64,000 bases of DNA from Providencia rettgeri. Lineage in GTDB: Bacteria > Pseudomonadota > Gammaproteobacteria > Enterobacterales > Enterobacteriaceae. Under the pieces are notes generated by a model. That model saw only the letters and a program-made list of their open reading frames with translations, searched no databases and was not told the DNA's origin. This document shows, piece by piece, positions 10,058 to 18,616 of the stretch; the first letter of the stretch is position 1; each line of letters starts with the position of its first letter. The stretch lies in the NCBI RefSeq assembly GCF_013702265.1, contig NZ_CP059348.1, positions 2,046,001 through 2,110,000 of the forward strand, written 5' to 3'. Position numbers and translations under genes: made by a program.

Positions 10058-10081
10058 TCCCGCTGCTTTTTAACAGCGGGA
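10058..10081. terminator. Convergent terminator hairpin (GNAT / NADAR genes)
   Basis: TCCCGCTG (10058-10065) pairs with CAGCGGGA (10074-10081) around an eight-base loop. It lies between two convergent genes. The T run is poor on both strands, so it may need Rho or serve as a weak bidirectional terminator. Confidence 0.6.
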
Positions 10082-10098
10082 TATTTGTACTGAAAATC

Positions 10099-10638
10099 TT
10101 AATTGGCTAATTGTGTCCGTACTTCCATTAATGCAAAGCCCAATAAGTTTAAGCCTTTCCACGTGAGTGGGTTTTCAATATTCTCCGCATCTTCCGCTAA
10201 GCCAATTCCCCATATTTTATCGACAGGGCTCGCTTCCACGAGGACACGCTCATTTGTTGCCAATAAGAACTGCTTTAGCGCATCATTTTGAGAAAATTTG
10301 GCTAAATTAGCTTTTACAACAATATCAAATCGGTTTACATCCCAGATATCTTGCTTAAAACCACGAACTTCTCGTCCATAGGCTTTTGCAGCCCCAGGAT
10401 TCGGAGCATTGATAATTTTTTGCAGAATTTCACTATCGCCAAATAAACGCGCTTTTTCTGCCATCATAAAATGTTCGGCACTGGCGAAACGGTTACCATC
10501 AACGATAAAAGGAGCAGGGTACCATTGGCTAAAACAGCTTTTCGTGACTTGCTGTTGTTTGGATTGATGTCCCCAGAAAAAGACATATTTAAATTTTTTA
10601 CCTGTTCGGTAGAGCTTACAAAGATTTTTTATATCCAT
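10099..10638 (-). CDS. NADAR-family protein (YbiA/RibX-like N-glycosidase)
   Basis: The 179-residue protein contains a NADAR domain: FSQWYPAPF, the SAEHFMMAEKARLF core (conserved E-H-x-x-x-x-x-K), GREVRGF, and the end VDKIWGIGLAEDAEN...NLLGFALMEVR. Family members such as E. coli YbiA hydrolyse the N-glycosidic bond of early, reactive riboflavin intermediates, and related domains remove ADP-ribose from guanine. The N-terminal 30 residues (KLYRTGKKFKYVFFWGHQ) resemble the 'FFWGH' variants of the family, which are distinct from YbiA. Which reaction applies is not resolved. It has no operon partner. Confidence 0.85.
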   Translation of the reverse strand: MDIKNLCKLYRTGKKFKYVFFWGHQSKQQQVTKSCFSQWYPAPFIVDGNRFASAEHFMMAEKARLFGDSEILQKIINAPNPGAAKAYGREVRGFKQDIWDVNRFDIVVKANLAKFSQNDALKQFLLATNERVLVEASPVDKIWGIGLAEDAENIENPLTWKGLNLLGFALMEVRTQLAN

Positions 10639-10854
10639 AGGACTAACTTGAAAAATAATAATGAGATTTAGTGAGAGTAACGATAAATAAATGTGTTGGC
10701 TATCGGAATAACCTGCACTCTATTTTTGAATAAAGCTCACACTCTGGAAAGGTATCTACCTACATCGCTTTTTTTAACTAACATCTCATTGATTTTAACG
10801 ATATAGTCACATTTATCAATTCATAATGGTTTGAAAAACAAGAATTTCTTAATC

Positions 10855-11763
10855 ATGGAAAAGATCTTACTCGTGTTGTGGCCGTTGTTTGCTCTCATCG
10901 CAATGGGTTTTGTTTTACGTAGAACAGCACTATTTTCTGCCGATTTTTGGCCTAGCGCAGAAAAACTCAATTACTTTGTTTTATTCCCTGCATTATTAAT
11001 AAACAGTTTAGCGAGTGCGCCACTCAATAATCCCAAATTACCCTATCTTGCCTGCGCCATTTTTTTCATTCTTGCTGTAAGCTCACTGCTTGTCGTGATA
11101 AATAAATATTTATTTAAAATACCCATTCCACGATTTGGGGCACACATTCAAGGGATTATTCGTTTTAATACTTATTTAGGGTTGGCGATTGTTGCGGATC
11201 TTTTTGGATCAGAAGGGATTGCGATTTCAGCAGTGATAATGGCGATTTTGGTTCCCAGCTGTAATGTCATTGCGGTACTGTCGTTAAGTGCAGGGAAGAA
11301 AGTGACATTAAAGCAATTGATCATGCCTATTGCTAAAAACCCATTAATTATTTCTTGTATCATCGGAATATTATTAAATTTATTACCAATAGGTTTACCA
11401 TTTGGGTCTGATCAATTTTTAAAATTGTTGGCTGCAGCCAGTTTACCTTTAGGGTTAATTTGTATTGGTGGGGCACTGCAAACAGCAACACTCAGAAAAG
11501 AATTTAAACCTATTATGGTTTCAACATTGTTTCGCTTGCTTGCTATGCCAGTTCTAGCCTCATTTACGGCTTATTTATTTGAATTACCAACATTAGAAAG
11601 TGTGCTTTTGGTGATCTTTTTTTCTATACCTACCGCACCAACGTCCTATATTTTAACTAAGCAGCTTAATGGAGATAGCCAATTAATGGCAGGGATTATT
11701 ACTTTCCAAACTATTCTTGCCGTTATTACATTGCCGCTAGTTTTAACATTAATTACCCAATAA
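10855..11763 (+). CDS. AEC-family (auxin efflux carrier-like) transporter
   Basis: The protein has about 302 residues from the ATG at 10855 and roughly ten membrane segments in two halves of five with a cytoplasmic link, the AEC/BART layout. The N-terminus LLVLWPLFALIAMGFVLRR and the motif NPLIISCIIGILLNL are typical. Bacterial members carry organic or amino acids such as malate or malonate. The start is uncertain: neither the ATG nor the in-frame TTG at 10831 has a good ribosome-binding site. A bidirectional terminator follows the gene. Confidence 0.85.
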   Translation: MEKILLVLWPLFALIAMGFVLRRTALFSADFWPSAEKLNYFVLFPALLINSLASAPLNNPKLPYLACAIFFILAVSSLLVVINKYLFKIPIPRFGAHIQGIIRFNTYLGLAIVADLFGSEGIAISAVIMAILVPSCNVIAVLSLSAGKKVTLKQLIMPIAKNPLIISCIIGILLNLLPIGLPFGSDQFLKLLAAASLPLGLICIGGALQTATLRKEFKPIMVSTLFRLLAMPVLASFTAYLFELPTLESVLLVIFFSIPTAPTSYILTKQLNGDSQLMAGIITFQTILAVITLPLVLTLITQ

Positions 11764-11777
11764 GATTATTTTTATAT

Positions 11778-11815
11778 AAAAAAGCAGCATCATAATAATT
11801 ACGATGCTGCTTTTT
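11778..11815. terminator. Bidirectional terminator between AEC transporter and lysozyme-inhibitor-like gene
   Basis: AAAGCAGCATC (11781-11791) pairs perfectly with GATGCTGCTTT (11803-11813). A T run follows on the plus strand and a run of A residues precedes, giving a T run on the minus strand, so it suits both convergent genes. Confidence 0.88.
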
Positions 11816-11841
11816 ACGATTATGTGCAGTTAGATATGCAA

Positions 11842-12174
11842 TTATTTAACCAGTTTACAATCACGACCTTTGTCGTCAGAAATACGATTATTAACAGCAT
11901 CATCTTCAGAAATAGTGGCTAAGTTTAAGCCTGCTTTGCTGCTCCATAGTTGGAAGTTTTCACCAACATAGCGAGCGCCGCTCGCGGCTTCTTTGCTTTT
12001 CAGTAAAATCAGTTCATCGCTGTAAAGCATCACTGCTGTATCTTGATTAGGAAAAGAAACTTTAATTTTTTGTCCATCACAGTTATAGGTTTGTGTTTTA
12101 GCTGCAAATGCAGATGAAGATGCAGCCAAAATTGATAATGCAGCGATAGAAGAAACTAAAAGCGTTTTTTTCAT
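11842..12174 (-). CDS. Periplasmic MliC/PliC-like C-type lysozyme inhibitor
   Basis: The 110-residue precursor has a signal peptide (residues 1-24, ending SSSAFA) followed by a small beta-barrel domain with the MliC pattern: YNCDGQKIKVSFPNQDTAVM near the N-terminus, SGARYVGENFQLWSSKAG in the middle and a C-terminal cysteine in RDCKLV that would bridge to the first. MliC proteins insert into the active site of C-type lysozyme. There is no lipobox cysteine after the signal, so this is a soluble periplasmic (PliC-like) form and not a lipoprotein. It stands alone between a terminator and a long AT-rich region. Confidence 0.85.
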   Translation of the reverse strand: MKKTLLVSSIAALSILAASSSAFAAKTQTYNCDGQKIKVSFPNQDTAVMLYSDELILLKSKEAASGARYVGENFQLWSSKAGLNLATISEDDAVNNRISDDKGRDCKLVK

Positions 12175-12638
12175 TGGATTTCCTTAATACCTTTTAAGTA
12201 TTTATACCAGCGGTCATAAACATTGAAACCATAAGCTACAGCGATATAGTATTACTTTTAAATATAATTGCATAAACATTTAATCACTATTTGATTAAAT
12301 TTAATAATATTCTTAATTTTATTTTCATCCCCTTCATAAGTAACGATATAAATATTTCAAGATGTTTATTTTATATTGCTAACAAAGGGACTAACGCTGG
12401 CTTAAGGGCTATTAAATAATCCATAAGCGTTATCTTAAAATTAATTTAATTATATATATTTTCTATATTCAATGAAGTACAAGATTAGCAATAGGTAAAA
12501 ACAACTAAATAATAAATAGAATAAAATAAGATTTTAACTTATTAAATTTTCAAGGATTAAATGCAATTTCTTGTGAGTATTCGATGAATAACATACACTG
12601 AAGGCGTAAAATTTACGTCATTTGATAAGGAGTTAAGC
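12175..12638. other. AT-rich intergenic region upstream of amn and the lysozyme-inhibitor-like gene
   Basis: No ORF with a credible ribosome-binding site was found in these 464 bases. They separate divergent genes and should hold both promoters. The only clear symmetric element is CGTAAA-A-TTTACG (12605-12617), ten bases before the amn ribosome-binding site, where a bound protein could block translation or transcription. I did not find a convincing Pho box, although amn is a Pho-regulon gene in E. coli. Confidence 0.5.
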
Positions 12639-14105
12639 GTGTCTTTGGAACAATGCCGAAAATATGAAAATCTTTCTATAGAAGAGACAATCGAAACACT
12701 CTCATTACTCTATTCAAATGCCATTGAAGCCTTGAGAAATGCCATTGCAACCTATGTTGAAAATGGAACGTTACCCGATGCTAACGCCCGAGAAAATGGG
12801 TTGTTTGCCTACCCTGAGTTGTGTGTAACTTGGGAAGGAAAGGTTGATCATTGTGAAAAAACGCGAGCTTATGCCCGTTTTGTGAAACGGGGAGATTACA
12901 GTATTACTGTGACTCAACCTGACTTGTTTCGAGCTTACCTCGTTGAGCAATTAACCATTTTTCAACAAGACTATGACGTATCTTTTGCAGTTCGTCCGTC
13001 TAAAACTGAAATTCCATATCCATTCGTTATCGATGGTTCAGATTTAATTCTTGATAGAAGTATGAGTAGCAGTCTGGCTGCTCATTTTCCTATTACCGAT
13101 CTCTCTCATATCAGTGATGATATTACGGATGGTTTGTATCATGTGACGGATGATATGCCATTATCCCACTTTGATGCACTCCGTGTTGATTTCTCTTTAG
13201 CGCGACTAAAACATTATACGGGAACACCACCAGAGCACGTTCAGCCTTATATTTTGTTTACCAACTATAACCGCTATGTTGATGAGTTTGTGAATTGGGC
13301 CTGTGAGCAAATTCGTGATCCAGAAAGCCGCTATATCGCATTATCTTGTGTAGGGCATAACTATTTAACCGCTGAAAATGCCGATCCGCAATTTGCCACA
13401 TCCGATTTAACGTGGAAAAAATTTCAAATGCCTGCATATCATCTGATTGCACGTGATGGGGCAGGAATTACATTAGTGAATATTGGCGTTGGTCCAGCAA
13501 ACGCGAAAAACATTTGCGACCATTTAGCGGTATTGCGCCCTCATGCGTGGTTAATGATTGGTCACTGTGGCGGGCTACGAGAAAGCCAAAAAATTGGTGA
13601 CTATGTTTTAGCACATGCCTATTTACGTGATGACCATATTTTAGATGATGTATTACCACCAGATATTCCTATTCCAAGTATTGCTGAAGTTCAACGGGCG
13701 CTATATGACGCTACTAAACAGGTGAGTAATATGCCTGGTGAGCTCGTTAAACAGCGTTTACGTACCGGAACGGTGGTCACAACGGATGATCGTAACTGGG
13801 AGTTAAGGTTTTTTGCAACCGCCCGCAGATTCAGCCTCAGCCGAGCCGTTGCGGTGGATATGGAAAGTGCCACAATTGCCGCACAAGGTTACCGTTTCCG
13901 TGTCCCTTATGGCACATTACTCTGTGTATCTGATAAACCGATTCACGGAGAAATCAAACTTCCAGGACAAGCAAACAGTTTTTATGAAGGCGCAATATCG
14001 GAGCATCTACAAATTGGGATCCGTGCCATTGACCTGCTACGACAAGAAGGTGATAAGCTGCATTCCCGAAAATTAAGAACATTCGATGAGCCGCCATTTA
14101 GATAA
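12639..14105 (+). CDS. amn: Amn: AMP nucleosidase
   Basis: The enzyme cleaves AMP to adenine and ribose 5-phosphate in purine salvage. The 488-residue product (E. coli 484) has the N-terminal AMP-nucleosidase domain (first 180 residues) and a C-terminal purine-nucleoside-phosphorylase-like domain, with MIGHCGGLRESQKIGDYVLA, the ribose-binding VAVDMESATIAAQG and CVSDKPIHGEIKLPGQAN. The start is GTG at 12639, six bases after AAGGAG. A GNAT gene follows 18 bases later and probably shares the transcript up to the hairpin at 14675. Confidence 0.97.
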   Translation: MSLEQCRKYENLSIEETIETLSLLYSNAIEALRNAIATYVENGTLPDANARENGLFAYPELCVTWEGKVDHCEKTRAYARFVKRGDYSITVTQPDLFRAYLVEQLTIFQQDYDVSFAVRPSKTEIPYPFVIDGSDLILDRSMSSSLAAHFPITDLSHISDDITDGLYHVTDDMPLSHFDALRVDFSLARLKHYTGTPPEHVQPYILFTNYNRYVDEFVNWACEQIRDPESRYIALSCVGHNYLTAENADPQFATSDLTWKKFQMPAYHLIARDGAGITLVNIGVGPANAKNICDHLAVLRPHAWLMIGHCGGLRESQKIGDYVLAHAYLRDDHILDDVLPPDIPIPSIAEVQRALYDATKQVSNMPGELVKQRLRTGTVVTTDDRNWELRFFATARRFSLSRAVAVDMESATIAAQGYRFRVPYGTLLCVSDKPIHGEIKLPGQANSFYEGAISEHLQIGIRAIDLLRQEGDKLHSRKLRTFDEPPFR

Positions 14106-14123
14106 TCTAGAGGAGGGGAATAC

Positions 14124-14651
14124 GTGATCCCTAAACTTGAAACAGATAGATTAATTTTAGCAAAACATGAGGTTAGTGATTTTTCAGCACTTTCGCAGTT
14201 ATGGGGACAACGCTCAATGGTTCAGCATATTGGCGGTGTTCCTTCAACGGAGCGCGAATCATGGATGCGTATGCTCGCATATGGCGGACTTTGGCCTCTA
14301 CTCGGGTTTGGTTATTGGGCGGTGAGAGAAAAAGCGACAGGAAATTATGTGGGAGATCTTGGGTTTGCCGATTTTCATCGCATTGTTGAACCCCACGTTA
14401 AAGGTATTCCTGAAGCGGGATGGGTGATTGCGCCTGAATATCAAGGTAAAGGTTACGCGACGGAGGCGATGCAAGCTGCATTGTCTTGGCTGATCGCGGA
14501 GCAAAAACACCAAGAAAGTATCTGCTTTATAGGGCCTCAAAATATACCGTCACTGCGTGTCGCTGAAAAGTTAGGGTATACGCAAGATAAAGAGGTGTTT
14601 ATGAACGGCAGCATCTCGGTATTGTTACGTAAAAATCTTACCCAGTCTTAA
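14124..14651 (+). CDS. GNAT-family acetyltransferase (RimJ/RimL type)
   Basis: The 175-residue product starts with the LETDRLILAKHEVSDF signature of the RimJ/RimL-like acetyltransferase group and carries the acetyl-CoA loop in APEYQGKGYATEAMQ. The start is GTG at 14124 after the strong site GAGGAGGGG. It lies 18 bases behind amn, so both are probably co-transcribed; no functional link to AMP cleavage is known. The substrate (protein N-terminus, amino acid or drug) is not readable. Confidence 0.85.
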   Translation: MIPKLETDRLILAKHEVSDFSALSQLWGQRSMVQHIGGVPSTERESWMRMLAYGGLWPLLGFGYWAVREKATGNYVGDLGFADFHRIVEPHVKGIPEAGWVIAPEYQGKGYATEAMQAALSWLIAEQKHQESICFIGPQNIPSLRVAEKLGYTQDKEVFMNGSISVLLRKNLTQS

Positions 14652-14674
14652 TTATCCCACTTTTGATAACTATT

Positions 14675-14710
14675 AATCCTATTCTTGTTTATAGAATAGG
14701 ATTGTTCCTC
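14675..14710 (+). terminator. Terminator after the amn-GNAT unit
   Basis: AATCCTATTC (14675-14684) pairs perfectly with GAATAGGATT (14694-14703) around a nine-base loop, followed by a moderately T-rich stretch. It separates the unit from the accA homologue. Confidence 0.7.
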
Positions 14711-14752
14711 TCAGTAGACTCTTAAAATTATTTGGTCGATTTTAAGGTCACT

Positions 14753-15712
14753 ATGTCTAGCCACTTTCTTGCATTCGAAAAACCCATTATTGAGCTTCAT
14801 GAAAAAATCGAAGCATTAAATGCCTTTAAGCAAAAGGGTCATCCATCAGAACTAAAGCTTGATGAGGAGATCCAATTATTAGAAAAGAAATGCCAATCCC
14901 TCACGGAGAATATTTTCTCTTCTTTAGGTGCATGGGAAATTGTGCAATTAGCTCGTCATCCAATGCGTCCTTACACACTGGACTATATTTCTCTTATATT
15001 TACTGAGTTTCAGGAATTAGCGGGGGATAGAGCATTTGCTGATGACAAAGCGTTAGTGGGGGGATTAGCGCGTTTAGACGGTCGCCCAGTTATGGTAATG
15101 GGGCAACAAAAAGGGCGGGATACGAAGGAAAAAGTAAAACGTAATTTTGGAATGCCATCCCCTGAAGGATATCGAAAAGCACTTCGATTAATGAAAATGG
15201 CGGAGCGATTTAAACTGCCGGTTATTACATTCATTGATTCTGCAGGGGCTTACCCAGGCGTTGGCGCTGAAGAACGTGGGCAAGCAGAGGCAATTGCGCG
15301 CAATATTCAGGAAATGTCTTGCCTAACAACGCCAATTATTTGTGTGATCACCGGAGAAGGTTGTTCTGGAGGCGCTCTAGGAATCGGAGTGGGTGATAGA
15401 ATTAATATGCTGGAATACAGTACATACGCTGCAATTTCTCCAGAAGGCTGCGCCTCTATTTTATGGAAAGATTCCCAAAAAGCGCAAGTTGCGGCTGAGG
15501 TGATGGGAATGACCGCGCCGAGACTAAAAGCGCTAGGAATTATCGACACGATTATTCCTGAGCCGTTAGGTGGAGCACATCGAAATTATGCATTAGCTGC
15601 ACAATATCTTAAGCAGCAACTTATTCACGATTTAAGCGAGCTGAGTGCATTAGATCAGGATACATTATTGGAGCAGCGCTACCAAAAAATAATGGCAATT
15701 GGCTACTGCTAA
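14753..15712 (+). CDS. accA: Acetyl-CoA carboxylase carboxyltransferase alpha subunit homologue (AccA), isolated copy
   Basis: The product has 319 residues, the same as E. coli AccA, from the ATG at 14753 behind AAGG. Family landmarks are all present: [61 protein letters not shown], the active-site region [20 protein letters not shown], and [13 protein letters not shown]. AccA pairs with AccD to transfer carboxyl from biotin to acetyl-CoA. Two points are unusual: the context (no dnaE, rnhB or ldcC) and substitutions at otherwise conserved places, C204 in [10 protein letters not shown] (usually GEGGSGGALA) and SAG for TPG before AYPG. A LysR gene begins 44 bases downstream. It may be a paralogue of a housekeeping accA elsewhere. 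Confidence 0.88.
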   Translation: MSSHFLAFEKPIIELHEKIEALNAFKQKGHPSELKLDEEIQLLEKKCQSLTENIFSSLGAWEIVQLARHPMRPYTLDYISLIFTEFQELAGDRAFADDKALVGGLARLDGRPVMVMGQQKGRDTKEKVKRNFGMPSPEGYRKALRLMKMAERFKLPVITFIDSAGAYPGVGAEERGQAEAIARNIQEMSCLTTPIICVITGEGCSGGALGIGVGDRINMLEYSTYAAISPEGCASILWKDSQKAQVAAEVMGMTAPRLKALGIIDTIIPEPLGGAHRNYALAAQYLKQQLIHDLSELSALDQDTLLEQRYQKIMAIGYC

Positions 15713-15756
15713 TGTTATTAGTGAGGCATTAATGAACACTAAAATTAGGCTGTATT

Positions 15757-16647
15757 ATGTCTGTAGATCTTAATTTACTGAAAGTATTTGTTGCGGTGGC
15801 CACACAGGGAAGTTTTGCTAATGCAGCAAAACAACTTTCGATGCCAACATCAAATGTGAGTCGGCAAATTAAGCAGCTTGAAACTCAACTTAATTGCCGA
15901 TTGATTGAACGAACTACACGGAAAATGCGCTTAACTGAGCAAGGTACTTTATTATTAAATAAGAGCCAAAAACTGTATTTAGAATTAAATGAAACCTTGC
16001 AAAAAATTAGCGCCTCAGAAATATTAAGTGGTACTTTGCGGCTAACGATTCCAAGTGAATCTGGCAGTGTATTATTTGCAGATTTACTGGCTCAATTTGC
16101 GCTTGCCCATCCGAGCCTTGCCATTCATTGTGATACGCAACTAGCGCCTTTAGATGTTATTAGTGATGAAGTGGATTTATTGCTAACTTTTCATCGCGGA
16201 GCGTTAATGGATAGTAGCTACCACTCAAAATTAGTTAAATCTTGGGAGAGTGTTGTCGTTGCAGCCCCGCAGTTAATTGAAAAACAGGGGCTACCCAGTA
16301 CCGTAGATGAGCTCAGTATGATGCCCTGTATCACGAGTTTTAGTGCGCTGCAAGGGCAACCATGGGTTTTTAGTACGCATCATGGTCAGTTAAAAAAAGT
16401 CAGTATAAACAGTCAGTACCGTGTGAATAGCGGCATTCTTGCCAGTGCGGCGGCACTCAATGGATTGGGATTCGCTATTCTATCAAAAGAGGGATGCCAA
16501 AATGCAATTCAAGCGGGAACGTTGGTGGAAGTCAGTTTTGATGATATGTATCCAGCGCCGATTGAGTTACGCGCGGTTTACGCCTCAAAACGTTCACTTT
16601 CGCCGAAAGTTGATACCTTTTTGAGTTACTTACTGAAAAATATCTAG
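15757..16647 (+). CDS. LysR-family regulator
   Basis: The 296-residue protein has the LysR winged helix at residues 1-62 (FVAVATQGSFANAAKQLSMPTSNVSRQIKQLE) and a periplasmic-binding-protein-like effector domain. The DNA-binding part looks like the DmlR/AphB-like group. It follows the accA homologue by 44 bases on the same strand, so the two may be co-transcribed, which is not usual for a LysR gene and its target. The effector is unknown. Confidence 0.88.
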   Translation: MSVDLNLLKVFVAVATQGSFANAAKQLSMPTSNVSRQIKQLETQLNCRLIERTTRKMRLTEQGTLLLNKSQKLYLELNETLQKISASEILSGTLRLTIPSESGSVLFADLLAQFALAHPSLAIHCDTQLAPLDVISDEVDLLLTFHRGALMDSSYHSKLVKSWESVVVAAPQLIEKQGLPSTVDELSMMPCITSFSALQGQPWVFSTHHGQLKKVSINSQYRVNSGILASAAALNGLGFAILSKEGCQNAIQAGTLVEVSFDDMYPAPIELRAVYASKRSLSPKVDTFLSYLLKNI

Positions 16648-16695
16648 GCTGATATTGCTATCAGCCTAATGCCATAATGTTCGTAAACATTATGG
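16646..16695. terminator. Tandem hairpins between convergent LysR and yehS genes
   Basis: The first hairpin pairs AGGCTGATA with TATCAGCCT (16646-16667, four-base loop) and overlaps the LysR stop codon region. The second pairs CCATAATGTT with AACATTATGG (16672-16695, four-base loop). Both are perfect. Neither has a proper T tract, so one may serve each convergent gene as a Rho-aided or stabilising 3' end. Confidence 0.6.
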
Positions 16696-16704
16696 TGGTC
16701 TGAA

Positions 16705-17172
16705 CTATTTATTTCCGCGTAGGCGCAACGTTAAGCCTTTTAATAGGTAACGTAATAGTTGGTCGCCACATTCACGATAATTTTTATGTTCTGGGTTACG
16801 GAAAATAGCACTTAATTCTGGCTTTGAAACTCGGAAATCAACAGATTGGTAGATATCCAGTAAATCAACGTCTTTCAGTTCAAAGGCAACACGCAATTTT
16901 TTGAAAATAATATTGTTATTGATTCTATCTTCAACTTCTGGTGCTGGGCGACTTTCATCTTTGCCACGGCGATGATAAATCAATCCGTTAAGAAAGTGAC
17001 CGAGTACAAGGTCGCTACATTCAACGTAGTCTGGATCGGTATCTTTCTTTAGCCAAAGGCTCATTTCTTCTTTTGTGACTGAAAAGTCTGCAAGTTTTAC
17101 GATTTCAACCATCTGAGCATCGCTCAAATCCAACATATAACGAACACTTCGTAAAACGTAATTATTTAGCAT
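16705..17172 (-). CDS. yehS: YehS: DUF1456 family protein
   Basis: The 155-residue protein is made of two copies of a roughly 70-residue helical unit: NNYVLRSVRYMLDL...FLNGLIYHRRGKDES and NNIIFKKLRVAFEL...LLRYLLKGLTLRLRG. Both contain an FS/FRV phrase followed by a tryptophan- or phenylalanine-bearing helix. This repeat and the length match E. coli YehS (156). No function is established. In E. coli yehS lies near the yehI-yehL genes; here it is about 40 kb from the DUF4132-MoxR pair and is monocistronic. Confidence 0.9.
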   Translation of the reverse strand: MLNNYVLRSVRYMLDLSDAQMVEIVKLADFSVTKEEMSLWLKKDTDPDYVECSDLVLGHFLNGLIYHRRGKDESRPAPEVEDRINNNIIFKKLRVAFELKDVDLLDIYQSVDFRVSKPELSAIFRNPEHKNYRECGDQLLRYLLKGLTLRLRGNK

Positions 17173-17273
17173 GGGGTTAATTATCCAACGGATCGATTAA
17201 AAAACAGGCTTATATTAGCCATGAAACGTTATTATAAAGCAAAGGCGGCTACCGATGCTTTATAAATTATTGG

Positions 17274-17588
17274 TTAACCCATAAAGTAAATAAGTCCATA
17301 GAAAAAGACTAAAGTTAATCCGACAGTGACCAGCATATTTTTCAGTAAAAATGCTGCTACAACGCAAAATAGCGCTCCCCAGAGATAAGGATTATCAGGG
17401 AAACTGCGTAATTCATGATTTTCTAATAAAATGACAGGGGCACAAATTGCAGTAAGCAAACAAGGCGCAGAATAACTGAGTGCTTGGCGTACAATTAATG
17501 GTAATCGTATTGGTAATTGAGGGATCAGAAAAATATAACGCAGAGAGAAAACAACAGCCGTTAAACTGATAATTAAAATCCAGATCAT
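17274..17588 (-). CDS. azlD: AzlD-family branched-chain amino acid exporter small subunit
   Basis: The 104-residue protein has about four hydrophobic segments and the AzlD hallmark near the start (a tryptophan-rich first helix followed by RY, then RLPLIVRQALSYSAPCLLTAI). With AzlC it forms a two-component exporter of branched-chain amino acids, as YgaZH exports valine and methionine in E. coli. Its start overlaps the azlC stop by four bases, so translation is coupled. Confidence 0.88.
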   Translation of the reverse strand: MIWILIISLTAVVFSLRYIFLIPQLPIRLPLIVRQALSYSAPCLLTAICAPVILLENHELRSFPDNPYLWGALFCVVAAFLLKNMLVTVGLTLVFFYGLIYFMG

Positions 17589-18286
17589 TTTTCTTCCCTT
17601 AATAAACGAGAGACACCAACAGAAACAAACATCCCACCAACGCCGGCAATTACAATTGCACTACTGATCGAATACATCGATAGGGCAATCGCAGTAATTA
17701 GTGAAAATAAAACACCACAGGCGGTACTTATTTTTTTAGTGAGTGGAACGACAATGGCTAATAGTGTCGCGACAACTGAGAAATCTAAATGTAATTTACT
17801 TAAATCACCCACCAAATTTGCCATCACAATGCCGCATAGGCTGGTGACTAACCACACAAGATAGAAACTAAACCCCGCACCAAATAAATAGGCAAAGCTG
17901 AGTGCTTGTCGCTTGGCTGCACTAATGGCGAATAGCTCATCAGTTAATAGAAAGCCAATGCTTAAACGTTGTGGTGTCGTGAAATCTTTTACGTGAGGAC
18001 GCATGGTTAACCCATATAAAAGATGCTGCGATGTAATAAAGAAAACAGAAATCACAATCGTAATATAGCCAGCTCCTGAATTGAGCAAACCTAGAGTGAC
18101 TAACTGAGCTGCGCCTGCAAAAACCATGGCGGACATTGCGATGCTTTGCCAAAAAGAAAGCCCTGTTTCAATGGCCATGGAACCCGCAAGAATCCCCCAC
18201 GGAATAACTGCAAGATTTAAGGGTAATGTGTGGACAGCTCCATCCATCATTGCGCGCTGCCATGGCTTTGGTTGTTGAGACGACAT
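17585..18286 (-). CDS. azlC: AzlC-family branched-chain amino acid exporter large subunit
   Basis: The protein has 233 residues from the ATG at 18286, preceded by AGGTG at seven bases; the frame extends to 18319 but without a ribosome-binding site. It has about six membrane segments and the AzlC phrases LAVIPWGILAGSMAIETGLSFWQ, MVFAGAAQLVTLGLL and SIGFLLTDELFAI. It makes the exporter with AzlD. A leuE-type leucine exporter is divergent across the AT-rich region upstream, so two branched-chain amino acid exporters face one control region. Confidence 0.9.
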   Translation of the reverse strand: MSSQQPKPWQRAMMDGAVHTLPLNLAVIPWGILAGSMAIETGLSFWQSIAMSAMVFAGAAQLVTLGLLNSGAGYITIVISVFFITSQHLLYGLTMRPHVKDFTTPQRLSIGFLLTDELFAISAAKRQALSFAYLFGAGFSFYLVWLVTSLCGIVMANLVGDLSKLHLDFSVVATLLAIVVPLTKKISTACGVLFSLITAIALSMYSISSAIVIAGVGGMFVSVGVSRLLREEK

Positions 18287-18547
18287 CGATGTGCACCTGT
18301 ATGTTGAAATGTCATTCATTAAATAAAAGTTTAAAGAGAGACAATGTTGATTTAACTACAGGTATTTAGAGTAAAAATCATTATTCGATACGCTGTAGGC
18401 ATCCATTGTTATATCGTGAAATGTGGAACAAATCACTATCTCTACCTACAAGCTTTAATTAGCATTAATAACTTACTTTTATTTAATTTATGAAGTTTTA
18501 TATCATTTAAAAAATATTTTTAGCGTGCTGCTGATTAAGTGATTTTG

Positions 18548-18566
18548 ATTGAAATTTAATTTCAAT
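18548..18566. promoter_or_regulatory. Perfect inverted repeat, putative operator
   Basis: ATTGAAAT and ATTTCAAT are separated by TTA. The element lies 180 bases before the leuE-like start in the shared control region. A regulator of branched-chain amino acid export is a plausible ligand; this is inferred from position. Confidence 0.4.
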
Positions 18567-18593
18567 TTTCAATGTATAAATCTATACAAATGG

Positions 18594-18616
18594 CTAGTTA
18601 TACAGCAAATAACTAG
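18594..18616. promoter_or_regulatory. Second perfect inverted repeat, putative operator
   Basis: CTAGTTAT and ATAACTAG are separated by seven bases, 28 bases downstream of the first dyad (46 bases between their left ends, over four helical turns). It could bind the same protein or form an mRNA hairpin if the leuE promoter lies upstream. Confidence 0.4.

Noticed and set aside
12310-12350. Sixteen-codon minus-strand ORF upstream of the lysozyme-inhibitor-like gene
   Set aside because: The only G-rich stretch abuts the start codon, so spacing does not suit initiation, and the product is low complexity.
18548-18616. Attachment site or mobile-element end
   Set aside because: The repeats are short dyads in a promoter region; no integrase, transposase or tRNA gene is near, and gene order on both sides is ordinary.
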